Source: Bacilli bacterium
GTDB lineage: Bacteria > Bacillota_I > Bacilli_A > RF39 > UBA660
Direction: 5' to 3'
NCBI GenBank assembly: GCA_029004695.1
Contig: JAQVZB010000033.1
Coordinates: 1 to 11,361, forward strand
DNA length: 11,361 bases
Shown here: piece after piece, positions 1 through 5,725 of the stretch
How positions within the stretch are numbered: position 1 is the first letter of the stretch
How the letters are laid out: the number at the start of each line of letters is the position of its first letter
Translations under genes and position numbers: made by a program
Notes under the pieces: generated by a model
Databases searched by the model: none
What the model saw: only the letters and a program-made list of their open reading frames with translations
Told to the model about the DNA's origin: nothing

Positions 1-93
1 TATTTAGATGATATATCATTTAATATTAATGCTATGCCAAGAAAAATGTTTGACTTTAAATGTGCTTATGATATAGAATTAAATTATATTTAA
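1..93 (+). CDS. C-terminal end of an IS30-like transposase (5' part outside window)
   Basis: An open frame enters from the left edge and ends at the TAA at 91-93, leaving 30 residues. Residues 9-20 read INAMPRKMFDFK. This resembles the C-terminal pattern of IS30-family DDE transposases (roughly W-x-N-N-x-P-R-K-x-x-x-Y/F-K-S/T-x-x-E/D). The catalytic DDE residues would lie upstream and cannot be checked. The family call gains support from a terminal-repeat-like sequence starting immediately after the stop codon (94-114), which is where the right end of an IS30 element belongs. Whether the transposase is intact cannot be judged from this fragment. Confidence 0.55.
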   Translation, partial: YLDDISFNINAMPRKMFDFKCAYDIELNYI

Positions 94-114
94 GTGGTGC
101 GGTTGAGATTACAA
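94..114 (+). repeat. Probable right terminal inverted repeat of the IS30-like element
   Basis: The 21 bases directly after the transposase stop include TGCGGTTGAGATTACAA. IS30-family elements of Gram-positive bacteria, as I recall them, often end in TGC-x-x-TT-x-x-x-TTACAA. The left mate and the target duplication lie outside the window, so neither pairing nor the exact boundary can be confirmed. The element appears to sit just downstream of the convergent phosphoglycosyl transferase gene. Confidence 0.4.
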
Positions 115-117
115 TAA

Positions 118-148
118 ACAAAAAAGACAAATTTAATTTGTTTTTTTT
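118..148. terminator. Bidirectional rho-independent terminator between the IS element and the sugar transferase gene
   Basis: ACAAAT (127-132) and ATTTGT (136-141) form a 6-bp stem around a 3-base loop. A T run follows on the plus strand (141-148), and an A-rich run precedes (118-125), which is a T run for minus-strand transcripts. The loop is the TAA stop of the minus-strand transferase gene, so the hairpin overlaps its 3' end. The stem is short and AT-rich. Confidence 0.55.
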
Positions 149-702
149 AAATATTTGATTAAATATTTAATAAGCCAACTAGGTGTTTTAAAAATTATTT
201 TTAAATCATACCAAAAAGAAATTTTATCATAATATATTTCATCATATTTTAATTTATCTTTATGACTTATAGTTTGAGCCCCAGAAGCTTGGGCAAGTCC
301 AGTTACTCCAGGTTTTAGTAAATATCTTTTATTACTAATTTTTCCTGGTGGTAGTTTTTCATTAATTATAAAAGGTCTTGGTCCGACAAATGACATATCA
401 CCTTTTAAGATATTAAATAATTGAGGTAATTCATTAATTCTAGTGATATCTAATATTTTAGATATTTTAGTATATCTAATATAATCTGGCATACCTCTTG
501 TATTTAAAGTTTTAGTTCGAAATTTATACATTTGAAAAGGTTTTCGATATCTTCCTTCTCGAGGAGTTACTTCATAAAAGATTGGCATTCCTAAATTAAA
601 ATAAATAATTATTCCCGTGATTAACATAATAGGTAAGGTAATAATTATTAAAATAAGAGCTAAAATAATATCACATATTCTTTTAACATATTTTCTATAC
701 AT
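133..702 (-). CDS. Small monotopic phosphoglycosyl transferase (bacterial sugar transferase family), initiates glycan on undecaprenyl phosphate
   Basis: The 189-residue protein matches the bacterial sugar transferase family (PF02397; PglC, WcaJ, EpsL types), which transfers a phospho-sugar from a UDP-sugar to undecaprenyl phosphate and so starts capsule, exopolysaccharide or glycan synthesis. Visible in order: KRICD at 7-11, a hydrophobic helix at about 12-37 with Pro24 (the re-entrant helix position of PglC), MYKFRTK at 58-64, INELPQLFNILKGDMSFVGP at 89-108, and PGVTGLAQ at 131-138. Its length fits the minimal PglC-like type without extra membrane helices. The SD AAGGAG lies 7 bases before ATG at 702. 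Oddity: the family's catalytic Asp-Glu pair (xDELPQ) is Asn90-Glu91 here (codon AAT). Either activity is lost or this subgroup differs; the rest of the protein looks conserved. An IS end lies immediately downstream. Confidence 0.9.
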   Translation of the reverse strand: MYRKYVKRICDIILALILIIITLPIMLITGIIIYFNLGMPIFYEVTPREGRYRKPFQMYKFRTKTLNTRGMPDYIRYTKISKILDITRINELPQLFNILKGDMSFVGPRPFIINEKLPPGKISNKRYLLKPGVTGLAQASGAQTISHKDKLKYDEIYYDKISFWYDLKIIFKTPSWLIKYLIKYLKKTN

Positions 703-726
703 ATTAATACTCCTTAATATAAAATA

Positions 727-755
727 ATCCTAACATAATGTTTTTAAAATAACAA
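727..755 (-). promoter_or_regulatory. Promoter for the sugar transferase gene
   Basis: Read on the minus strand: TTGTTA (750-755), a 17-base spacer ending in TGT, then TAGGAT (727-732), an extended -10 form. It lies 24 bases before the start codon. Called by pattern only, in an AT-rich background. Confidence 0.45.
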
Positions 756-757
756 TC

Positions 758-786
758 TTTACTCTTAATCTTTTATTTGTTAAAAT
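758..786 (+). promoter_or_regulatory. Promoter for the small-protein-to-obg gene cluster
   Basis: TTTACT (758-763), a 17-base spacer ending in TGT (778-780), then TAAAAT (781-786). The -10 lies 22 bases before the ATG at 809. It is back to back with the divergent promoter of the sugar transferase gene; the -35 elements are 2 bases apart. Confidence 0.4.
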
Positions 787-808
787 ATTAATATAGGAAG
801 TGAAAATT

Positions 809-982
809 ATGTTAAAAGATTTAATAAATAAAGAAGTAAATGTTTGTTATGAAGTAGGATATAACTATAAGTGTCTAAAAGGTGTCGTTACTAAAGTTAC
901 CACTGATTATTTAACCATTGATAATAAAGTATTAATTTCGACTAAAAAGATAATTAAAATTGTTGTAAAAGAAAAAAAATAA
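809..982 (+). CDS. Small conserved-looking protein, possibly an SH3/LSm-like beta barrel
   Basis: A 57-residue protein that I do not recognise by name. After a short N-terminal helix-like stretch the sequence alternates in a beta-strand pattern: KGVVTKVTTDYLTIDNKVLI followed by STKKIIKIVV, ending in a basic tail. Five short strands with a G-x-V turn is what small SH3 or LSm-like barrels look like, but this is inference from the pattern only. No membrane segment or catalytic motif is visible. The start is placed at ATG 809, not the in-frame GTG at 800, because the SD AGGAAGTGA (795-803) overlaps the GTG and is well spaced for the ATG. It is the first gene of a co-directional run leading to obg; the gap to the next gene is 26 bases. 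Confidence 0.65.
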   Translation: MLKDLINKEVNVCYEVGYNYKCLKGVVTKVTTDYLTIDNKVLISTKKIIKIVVKEKK

Positions 983-1008
983 TATATAGAAAAAAAGGGA
1001 TGATAAAA

Positions 1009-1950
1009 GTGAAAGTTTTAGTAATTGGGAAACCGACTTATAATTTTATATTACCATTAGATAAGTTTTTAACTGAAGGGTCTAAAATTAATATTAATGA
1101 AAGGATTGAAGTTGCAGGTGGAGCTTCCGTATATGTAGCTTCTTTATTAGGTAAGTGGGGATTGGATGTAGCTTATACGGGATTAGTTAGTAATGATCCA
1201 TTTGGAGCTAAAATAAAGGCCCAATTAGATAGTTTTAATGTTAATACTAAATTTATTGAAATTAATTATGAAAATCCTAATTGTACTAGTATTAACTATA
1301 TTATTATTAATAAAACTAATGGTAGTAGTACGGAAATAATAAGAAGTGATCCTGAGTTTAATCTTACTAAGTATAAGTATGATTTTGTCCCTGATTACAT
1401 TATAATGGATGGTACTGATCCAGCTGGTTCTTTTGCCGCTTTAAATAATTTTCCTCATGCTACTAGTATCTTATTTGCTAATAAAGTATCTGAAAAACTT
1501 TATGATTTAAGTAAAAAATGCAACTATGTAGTTGCTAATACTAGTTATGCTAAAGCTTTAACTAAATTAGAACTTGAAATTAAAAGACCAAAAGCATTAG
1601 TAAATTTAATGCAAAAAATAAAAGACTTAAATAAAGCTCAATATATAATTATGATGAGAGAAAACGGCGTTCTTTATGCTAGTAATAATCAAGTTAAAAT
1701 GATTCCGGCTATTCAAATCGAAAAAAAAGAAGATGATACTCATTCTGGTTATATGTTTTTTGCCACCTTTGTATATGGAATAATTAATAATTATGGTATG
1801 GATAATAGTGTCAAAATAGCTAATATTGCCGCTGGTTTATCATTAACTAAAGTAGGTAGTATAAATGCTATGTTAGAGTTAGCAGATGTTTTAAAATTAG
1901 CGGGTTTAAAAGAAGTAATCGAATCTGTAGATACTGAAGTGTTAGACTAA
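1009..1950 (+). CDS. PfkB/ribokinase-fold protein with a degenerate active site
   Basis: A 313-residue protein of the PfkB (ribokinase-like) carbohydrate kinase superfamily, which phosphorylates sugars or nucleosides with ATP. The N-terminal half is typical: strand KVLVIGKPTYN, then GGASVYVASLLGKWGLDVAY at 37-56 (the GG substrate-binding motif) and NDPFG at 62-66. The C-terminal signature is normally D-T-x-G-A-G-D-x-F, where the G-A-G-D Asp is the catalytic base and the Gly residues form the anion hole. Here it reads DTHSGYMFF at 243-251, so the Asp is replaced (Tyr or Met, depending on alignment) and one Gly is missing. Kinase activity is therefore doubtful; a binding or regulatory role is possible. 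The start is set at GTG 1009 because GGGATGAT (997-1004) is spaced correctly for it; the ATG at 1000 lies inside that SD. The stop overlaps the next ATG by one base, so translation is probably coupled. Confidence 0.8.
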   Translation: MKVLVIGKPTYNFILPLDKFLTEGSKININERIEVAGGASVYVASLLGKWGLDVAYTGLVSNDPFGAKIKAQLDSFNVNTKFIEINYENPNCTSINYIIINKTNGSSTEIIRSDPEFNLTKYKYDFVPDYIIMDGTDPAGSFAALNNFPHATSILFANKVSEKLYDLSKKCNYVVANTSYAKALTKLELEIKRPKALVNLMQKIKDLNKAQYIIMMRENGVLYASNNQVKMIPAIQIEKKEDDTHSGYMFFATFVYGIINNYGMDNSVKIANIAAGLSLTKVGSINAMLELADVLKLAGLKEVIESVDTEVLD

Positions 1951-2204
1951 TGAATCCCTTTTTAAATATTCTTCCTCAAATTGATGTTCATGGATATACT
2001 GCTGATTTAGTAGTTTATCCAATAAGTGATTTTATTAATGATAATATTAAATTAAAAAACTATAAAATAGTTATTGTTCATGGAATTGGAAAAAGTATTC
2101 TAAAAAACACGATTAGAAATCATTTTTCTAGAGATAAAAGAATTAAAAAGTTATATGGTGATTCATTTAATTTAGGGGTTACTATTATTGAATTAAATAA
2201 ATAG
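1950..2204 (+). CDS. Stand-alone Smr-domain protein
   Basis: The 84 residues are almost entirely one Smr (small MutS-related) domain. Conserved landmarks: DVHGY at 12-16 (family: L-D-L/V-H-G), IVHGIGKSILK at 42-52 (family: I-I-H-G-x-G-x-G-x-L-k/r) and GVTIIEL at 76-82 (family: G-G-V/A-T-x-V-x-L). Smr domains occur at the C-terminus of MutS2, which acts on branched DNA and collided ribosomes, and alone in small proteins; several have nuclease activity on DNA or RNA. The glycine-rich loop is shorter in Gly than usual (GIGKS instead of GxGTG). The ATG shares its A with the preceding stop (TAATG), so expression is probably coupled to the PfkB-like gene. Lying directly before obg, a ribosome- or RNA-related task is plausible but inferred. 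Confidence 0.82.
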   Translation: MNPFLNILPQIDVHGYTADLVVYPISDFINDNIKLKNYKIVIVHGIGKSILKNTIRNHFSRDKRIKKLYGDSFNLGVTIIELNK

Positions 2205-2216
2205 TTATGTTAAGAT
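2188..2216 (+). promoter_or_regulatory. Possible internal promoter for obg
   Basis: TTGAAT (2188-2193), a 17-base spacer ending in TGT (2208-2210), then TAAGAT (2211-2216), 20 bases before the obg ATG. It overlaps the end of the Smr gene. It has the same geometry as the other promoters here, so obg may be expressed both by readthrough and from its own start. Confidence 0.35.
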
Positions 2217-2236
2217 AAAAAGCCTGGGTGATTAAC

Positions 2237-3505
2237 ATGTTTGTAGATGAAGTAATAATAAAATTAGTAGCGGGAAAAGGTGGAGACGGATGCACCTCTT
2301 TTCGGCGTGAAAAATTTGTTGAATTTGGAGGACCAGATGGTGGTAATGGGGGAAGAGGGTCCGATATAATTTTTAAAACTGATAAATCACTTCGAACTTT
2401 AATTGATTTAAAAATGCTAAAATTAATTAAAGGAAAAAAAGGCGTAAATGGATCAGGAGCTAATAAAAATGGTGCTAGTGCTGAAGATATTATCATAAAA
2501 ATACCAATGGGAACAATGATAACTAATATGGAAACAAATGAAGTAATAGCTGATTTAGTAGCTGAAGATACTGAAGAAATAATTGCTCATGGTGGAAGAG
2601 GAGGACGAGGCAATAAAGCCTTTGCAAATAATGCAAATAAAGCTCCTAAAATGAGCGAGTTAGGTCAACCTGGTGAAGAATTAACGATTAAATGTGAATT
2701 AAAAATGCTAGCTGATGTTGGTTTAATTGGTCTTCCAAGTGTTGGTAAAAGTACCATTCTTAGTATGATAAGTAATGCAACTCCTAAAATTGCTCCTTAT
2801 CACTTTACAACTTTATCTCCCAATTTAGGAGTAGTTAAAATATATGATGATACCTTTGTAATGGCTGATTTACCAGGTTTAATCGAAGGGGCTAGTGAAG
2901 GTTTAGGTCTAGGCCATAAATTTTTAAAACATGCTATGCGAACTAAAGTAATTGCTCATGTTATCGATATGGCAGGATCAGAATTAAGAAATCCGATTGA
3001 AGATTACGAACTTATTTTAAATGAAATATCTAAGTATGATGATAAATTAATCAATAAAAAAAATATCATTATTGCTAATAAAATGGACTTACAAAATGCT
3101 AAAGCAAATTTAAAAAAATTTAAGGAAAAATATCCTAATGAAAAAATATTTGAAATTATTGCAATTAAAAAAGAAGGCTTTAATGATTTATTAATCTATT
3201 TAAATGAACTAGTTAAAAAAACTGATACAGAACTTTTATATGATAATACTAATAAATCTCATATTTTATATAAATATACAGAAGAAAAACCATATACAAT
3301 TAATAAAGAAGGTAACATATGGGTTATAAAAGGCAAAGTAGTCGAAGATTTACTCTTAATGACGCGTTTTAATGAAGATGAAAATATTTTAAGATTTTCT
3401 CGAAAACTTACCGCTATGGGAGTTGATGAAGAATTAGAATCTTTAGGAGCAAAACGTGGTGATGAAGTTAAAATATTAGATTATATATTTAATTTTAAAG
3501 ATTGA
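2237..3505 (+). CDS. obg: GTPase Obg (CgtA), 50S ribosome assembly and stress GTPase
   Basis: The 422-residue length is close to that of Bacillus Obg. N-terminal glycine-rich Obg fold at 1-158: it begins MFVDEVIIKLVAGKGGDGC, with FRREK at 22-26, GGPDGGNGGRG at 31-41 and GGRGGRGN at 119-126. G domain from about 159: G1 GLPSVGKST (165-173), G2 region TTLSPNLG (191-198), G3 DLPGL (211-215) with the switch II segment IEGASEGLGLGHKFLKH following, and G4 NKMD (281-284). The G5 segment reads IIAIKKEG, with Ile where most Obg proteins have Ser-Ala. The C-terminal OCT domain spans about 345-418. It binds GTP/GDP, associates with the 50S subunit, and is linked to ribosome maturation, ppGpp and (in Bacillus) sporulation. 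The start at ATG 2237 matches the family's N-terminus and follows SD GGGTGAT (2226-2232); the in-frame GTG at 2228 lies inside that SD. Confidence 0.98.
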   Translation: MFVDEVIIKLVAGKGGDGCTSFRREKFVEFGGPDGGNGGRGSDIIFKTDKSLRTLIDLKMLKLIKGKKGVNGSGANKNGASAEDIIIKIPMGTMITNMETNEVIADLVAEDTEEIIAHGGRGGRGNKAFANNANKAPKMSELGQPGEELTIKCELKMLADVGLIGLPSVGKSTILSMISNATPKIAPYHFTTLSPNLGVVKIYDDTFVMADLPGLIEGASEGLGLGHKFLKHAMRTKVIAHVIDMAGSELRNPIEDYELILNEISKYDDKLINKKNIIIANKMDLQNAKANLKKFKEKYPNEKIFEIIAIKKEGFNDLLIYLNELVKKTDTELLYDNTNKSHILYKYTEEKPYTINKEGNIWVIKGKVVEDLLLMTRFNEDENILRFSRKLTAMGVDEELESLGAKRGDEVKILDYIFNFKD

Positions 3506-3531
3506 TACTAGAAAATAGTATCTTTTTATTT
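3504..3531 (+). terminator. Rho-independent terminator after obg
   Basis: GATACTA (3504-3510) and TAGTATC (3516-3522) form a perfect 7-bp stem with a GAAAA loop, followed by TTTTTATTT. The stem begins within the obg TGA stop codon. It closes the cluster that starts at 809. Confidence 0.85.
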
Positions 3532-3539
3532 GATATTTA

Positions 3540-3548
3540 TGTTATATT
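3540..3548 (+). promoter_or_regulatory. Possible extended -10 promoter for the BtpA-family gene
   Basis: TG (3540-3541), one base, then TATATT (3543-3548), 17 bases before the ATG at 3566. No good -35 is present because the obg terminator occupies that position. A promoter is expected here since the upstream transcript is terminated. Confidence 0.35.
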
Positions 3549-3565
3549 ATTTAGTGGGTGATTTA

Positions 3566-4300
3566 ATGAATAAATTTTTAGACTTATTTGAACAAGAAAA
3601 GCCATTAATAGGTATGTTACATTTAGGAAAAAGAGGTTTCTATAAAGAAACTTTTAATCTAACTAAATATGAACTAAATACTTATTTAGATAATGGTTTT
3701 GATGGGGTAATTGTTGAAGATTATTTTGGCAATTTGGATGAAGTAGAAAGAACATTAGAATATTTATATGTCTTAAGAGATGATGTTATTTATGGTGTTA
3801 ATTGTTTAAGAGATTATAAAATTGCTTTTGAATTAGCTCAAGCTTATAAAGCTAAATTTATTCAGATTGATTCGGTAGCTGGTCATTTACCAGTTATTGA
3901 AGATGAAAAATATGCTAAGGAATTAAATGAATTAAGAAATTTAATTGATATACCGGTTATAGGAGGGGTTAGATTTAAATATCAACCTTATCTATCAGGA
4001 AGGTCACTTAAAGAAGATCTTGAATTAGGAATGCAAAGAAGTGATGGGATTGTTGTTACTGGTGATGGTACAGGACTTGAAACACCACTTAAAAAAGCTG
4101 CTGAATTTAAATATTTTATTAAAGATTTTCCTTTAATTATTGGAGCTGGATTAACTCTTGCTAATTGTATTCCGAGTTTAAAGGTCGGTGATGCTGCCAT
4201 AGTTGGAAGTTATGTTAAACATAATCATAAGGATATTGGCATCGTATCAGAAAAACATGTTAAAAGATTAGTTTATAAAGTAAATACAATCAGAAAATAA
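3566..4300 (+). CDS. BtpA/SgcQ-family TIM-barrel protein of unknown substrate
   Basis: A 244-residue protein matching the BtpA/SgcQ family (PF03437), predicted TIM barrels. Cyanobacterial BtpA affects photosystem I assembly and SgcQ is encoded in an E. coli sugar gene cluster; no general reaction is established. Visible features: PLIGMLHL at 13-20 (family start I-G-M-V-H-L), DGVIVEDYFGN at 46-56, VNCLRDYKIAFELA at 78-91, FIQIDSVAGH at 98-107, DGIVVTGDGTG at 160-170, the phosphate-loop-like IIGAGLTLAN at 191-200 and DAAIVGSYVK at 209-218. The last two are typical of the beta-7/beta-8 phosphate site of TIM barrels. ATG 3566 is preferred because GGGTGAT (3556-3562) ends 3 bases before it; the frame is open back to 3530 but has no SD there. 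It stands alone between two terminator-like hairpins. Confidence 0.85.
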   Translation: MNKFLDLFEQEKPLIGMLHLGKRGFYKETFNLTKYELNTYLDNGFDGVIVEDYFGNLDEVERTLEYLYVLRDDVIYGVNCLRDYKIAFELAQAYKAKFIQIDSVAGHLPVIEDEKYAKELNELRNLIDIPVIGGVRFKYQPYLSGRSLKEDLELGMQRSDGIVVTGDGTGLETPLKKAAEFKYFIKDFPLIIGAGLTLANCIPSLKVGDAAIVGSYVKHNHKDIGIVSEKHVKRLVYKVNTIRK

Positions 4301-4336
4301 ATATATTATCCTCCTTTCGACAATATATTTTTTTTT
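4299..4336 (+). terminator. AT-rich hairpin with T run after the BtpA-family gene
   Basis: AAATATATT (4299-4307) and AATATATTT (4322-4330) form a perfect 9-bp stem with a 14-base loop, followed by six further T. It starts in the stop codon of the preceding gene. With no G-C pair in the stem it may be a weak terminator. The loop also carries a Spo0A-box core and a TCCTCCTTTC stretch, so the segment may have a second role. Confidence 0.5.
4315..4323 (-). promoter_or_regulatory. Spo0A-binding box (0A box) upstream of sirA
   Basis: TTTCGACAA on the plus strand, i.e. TTGTCGAAA on the minus strand, contains the complete 0A-box core TGTCGAA. It is centred about 37 bases before the transcription start predicted from the -10 at 4344, roughly where a -35 element would lie and where Spo0A~P binds at activated promoters. 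In B. subtilis sirA is directly activated by Spo0A~P, so this site is where family knowledge predicts one. Confidence 0.6.
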
Positions 4337-4343
4337 GAGAGAT

Positions 4344-4349
4344 TATAAT
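4344..4349 (+). promoter_or_regulatory. -10 element of the sirA promoter, no consensus -35
   Basis: A perfect TATAAT 15 bases before the sirA ATG. At the 17-base -35 position (4321-4326) the sequence is CAATAT, not a recognisable -35. Lack of a -35 is what one expects of an activator-dependent promoter, in line with the 0A box just upstream. Confidence 0.45.
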
Positions 4350-4364
4350 ATTAGTGGTGATATA

Positions 4365-4814
4365 ATGAGAACTTTTTATTTATTTAAAATAAATGATGAT
4401 TATAGTAACTTAACTAAAAATATTCCTTTTAATCTTTACAATACTTATTTAAGTATCAAATTAAGTAATAAAAATAATCTTAATTATTTATTTAATCAAT
4501 ATAAAAGTATTACTAATCAAATATTAATATCCGAATTAAATAAATTATTATATTTAAAAATGAAAGATATGGATGGCTATAGCATCTATCGAAATGTTCA
4601 TATGTATAATAATTATTATAGTGATGAAGTAAGTAAGTTAATTATAAATAATAGTTATTTAATCTTAAAAAGCAATAAATCTAATAGTACTTTTTTTACG
4701 GTTTTAAATGATATTCCCAATCTATTTGTTATCGATTTTGAAAATAAGGATTATTTTTGGCTTGATAAATTTGATAATTTAAGACTTGCCCCTCAAAGTA
4801 CTTATAGTGTATAA
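4365..4814 (+). CDS. sirA: SirA-like sporulation inhibitor of replication
   Basis: A 149-residue protein, the same size as B. subtilis SirA (YneE, 148 residues). SirA binds domain I of DnaA at the onset of sporulation and blocks new rounds of initiation. Shared features recalled from the family: an N-terminus of the form M-x-x-x-Y-x-F-K-I (here MRTFYLFKIN), and a C-terminal F-x-x-x-D-F-x-x-x-x-Y-x-W-L block, here FVIDFENKDYFWLD at 121-134. The middle is poorly conserved. The neighbour yneF directly downstream reproduces the B. subtilis yneE-yneF order, which strengthens the call. The start is ATG 4365 because GTGGTGAT (4354-4361) ends 3 bases before it; the in-frame ATG at 4335 would begin in the hairpin's T run and has no SD. 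A 0A box lies upstream. Confidence 0.8.
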   Translation: MRTFYLFKINDDYSNLTKNIPFNLYNTYLSIKLSNKNNLNYLFNQYKSITNQILISELNKLLYLKMKDMDGYSIYRNVHMYNNYYSDEVSKLIINNSYLILKSNKSNSTFFTVLNDIPNLFVIDFENKDYFWLDKFDNLRLAPQSTYSV

Positions 4815-4834
4815 TAAAAAAAGGAGTGATATGA

Positions 4835-5044
4835 ATGTTACAAGATATTTTATTAGTAGTATTTGGATTAATAGTAGGGGCTTTATTAGGTTTTTTTCTT
4901 TGTAAATTGTATATGCAAAAATATTTAAAGAAAAATCCCCCAATTAATGAAAAGATGATTGAAACATTAATGAGTGGTATGGGAAGAAAACCTAGCCAAA
5001 AACAAGTAAAACAATTAATGCAACAAATGAACCGTATGCAATAA
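4835..5044 (+). CDS. yneF: YneF-type UPF0154 small membrane protein
   Basis: A 69-residue protein with one N-terminal membrane helix (about residues 4-24, LQDILLVVFGLIVGALLGFF) followed by the strongly conserved UPF0154 signature: KKNPPINEKM near residues 34-43, then GRKPSQKQVKQLMQQMN. Length and composition match B. subtilis YneF and its relatives in Bacilli and Mollicutes. The molecular role is not established. The SD AAGGAGTGAT (4821-4830) ends 4 bases before ATG 4835; the ATG at 4831 is out of frame. It follows sirA by 20 bases and precedes yceD by one base, so it is probably co-transcribed with both. Confidence 0.95.
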   Translation: MLQDILLVVFGLIVGALLGFFLCKLYMQKYLKKNPPINEKMIETLMSGMGRKPSQKQVKQLMQQMNRMQ

Positions 5045-5045
5045 C

Positions 5046-5447
5046 ATGAAAATAGATTTAAGAAAATTATATGCAATAAACAATATTGATTTAAATGAAG
5101 AAATAATAATTCCTGAAGAATACTATAAAACAATGGATATTATTAAGACTGGTCCTTTAAGAGTAAAAGGTAATATAATGATTAATAATCAGGATGAAAT
5201 AGTCCTTAATGTTAATATTAAAGGAACATTTATTTTACCTTGTGCAATTAGCTTAGAAGAAGTAAATTATGATTTTAATTTCGATTTAAATGAAATAATT
5301 ACAGAAACTAATAAAAAAGGTGATTTTGAACTTGAATTATTAGACATTTTATGGGAAAATACTGTTCTAGAGGTTCCAATTAGAGTTGTAAAAGAAAACC
5401 TAAGTACTGATAATATAAATGGTGAAGGATGGGAACTAATTAGTTAA
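5046..5447 (+). CDS. yceD: YceD/DUF177 family protein (23S rRNA accumulation), partner of L32
   Basis: A 133-residue protein of the YceD family (DUF177). In plants and E. coli YceD is linked to accumulation of 23S rRNA, and bacterial yceD genes almost always sit directly before rpmF, as here. Visible: MKIDLRKL start, LRVKGNIMINNQDEIVLNVNI (beta-rich core), the family's central Cys in FILPCAISLEE near residues 63-73, and an acidic C-terminal part containing DILWENTVLEVPIRVV. The family usually has a Cys-x-R or Cys-x-Cys arrangement at that point; only one Cys is present. There is no clear SD: ATG 5046 is one base after the yneF stop, so translation probably relies on coupling. Confidence 0.85.
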   Translation: MKIDLRKLYAINNIDLNEEIIIPEEYYKTMDIIKTGPLRVKGNIMINNQDEIVLNVNIKGTFILPCAISLEEVNYDFNFDLNEIITETNKKGDFELELLDILWENTVLEVPIRVVKENLSTDNINGEGWELIS

Positions 5448-5475
5448 CATAACAAAAACGGGAAGGAGTGATACT

Positions 5476-5664
5476 GTGGCAGTACCGGCAAGAAGAACTA
5501 GTAAAACTAAAAAAAGAATGCGTCGTACACATTTAAAGAAAACAGCTCCAAAAGTTGTAGTATGTCCTAATTGTGAGGAAGCAATAATGCCTCATCGAGC
5601 ATGCACTAAATGTGGTTATTATAAAGGAAAAGAAATTATAAAAATTAACAAAAAAGAAAGTTAA
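5476..5664 (+). CDS. rpmF: 50S ribosomal protein L32 (zinc-binding form)
   Basis: A 62-residue protein with the L32 start MAVPARRTSKTKKRMRRTH, a basic rRNA-binding N-terminus, and a zinc ribbon with Cys30, Cys33, Cys43 and Cys46 (CPNC...CTKC) followed by GYYKGKEI. This is the C+ type, so it is predicted to need zinc. It starts at GTG 5476; GGAAGGAGTGAT (5461-5472) is the strongest SD in the window and ends 3 bases before it, suiting a highly expressed protein. It follows yceD by 28 bases. No convincing hairpin terminator is seen after it, only a T run (5665-5672). Confidence 0.98.
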   Translation: MAVPARRTSKTKKRMRRTHLKKTAPKVVVCPNCEEAIMPHRACTKCGYYKGKEIIKINKKES

Positions 5665-5674
5665 TTTTTTTTAA

Positions 5675-5703
5675 TTGTAAAACCTTTAAAGATATAATAT
5701 AAT
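5675..5703 (+). promoter_or_regulatory. Promoter for the zinc-ribbon membrane protein gene
   Basis: TTGTAA (5675-5680), a 17-base spacer, then TATAAT (5698-5703). An overlapping TATAAT is at 5693-5698. The -10 ends 22 bases before ATG 5726. Confidence 0.5.
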
Positions 5704-5725
5704 TTAAGTAGAAAAGAGTGATAGT

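Noticed and set aside
2185..2496. Minus-strand open frame of 103 codons opposite the start of obg
   Set aside because: Proline-rich mirror of obg's glycine-rich N-terminus, on the opposite strand of a clear gene; no SD.
3988..4200. Minus-strand open frame of 70 codons
   Set aside because: Lies wholly opposite the BtpA-family gene and has no recognisable domain or SD.
4729..5133. Minus-strand open frame of 134 codons with hydrophobic content
   Set aside because: Opposite sirA, yneF and yceD, all recognisable on the plus strand; the hydrophobicity mirrors the yneF membrane segment and AT-rich codons.
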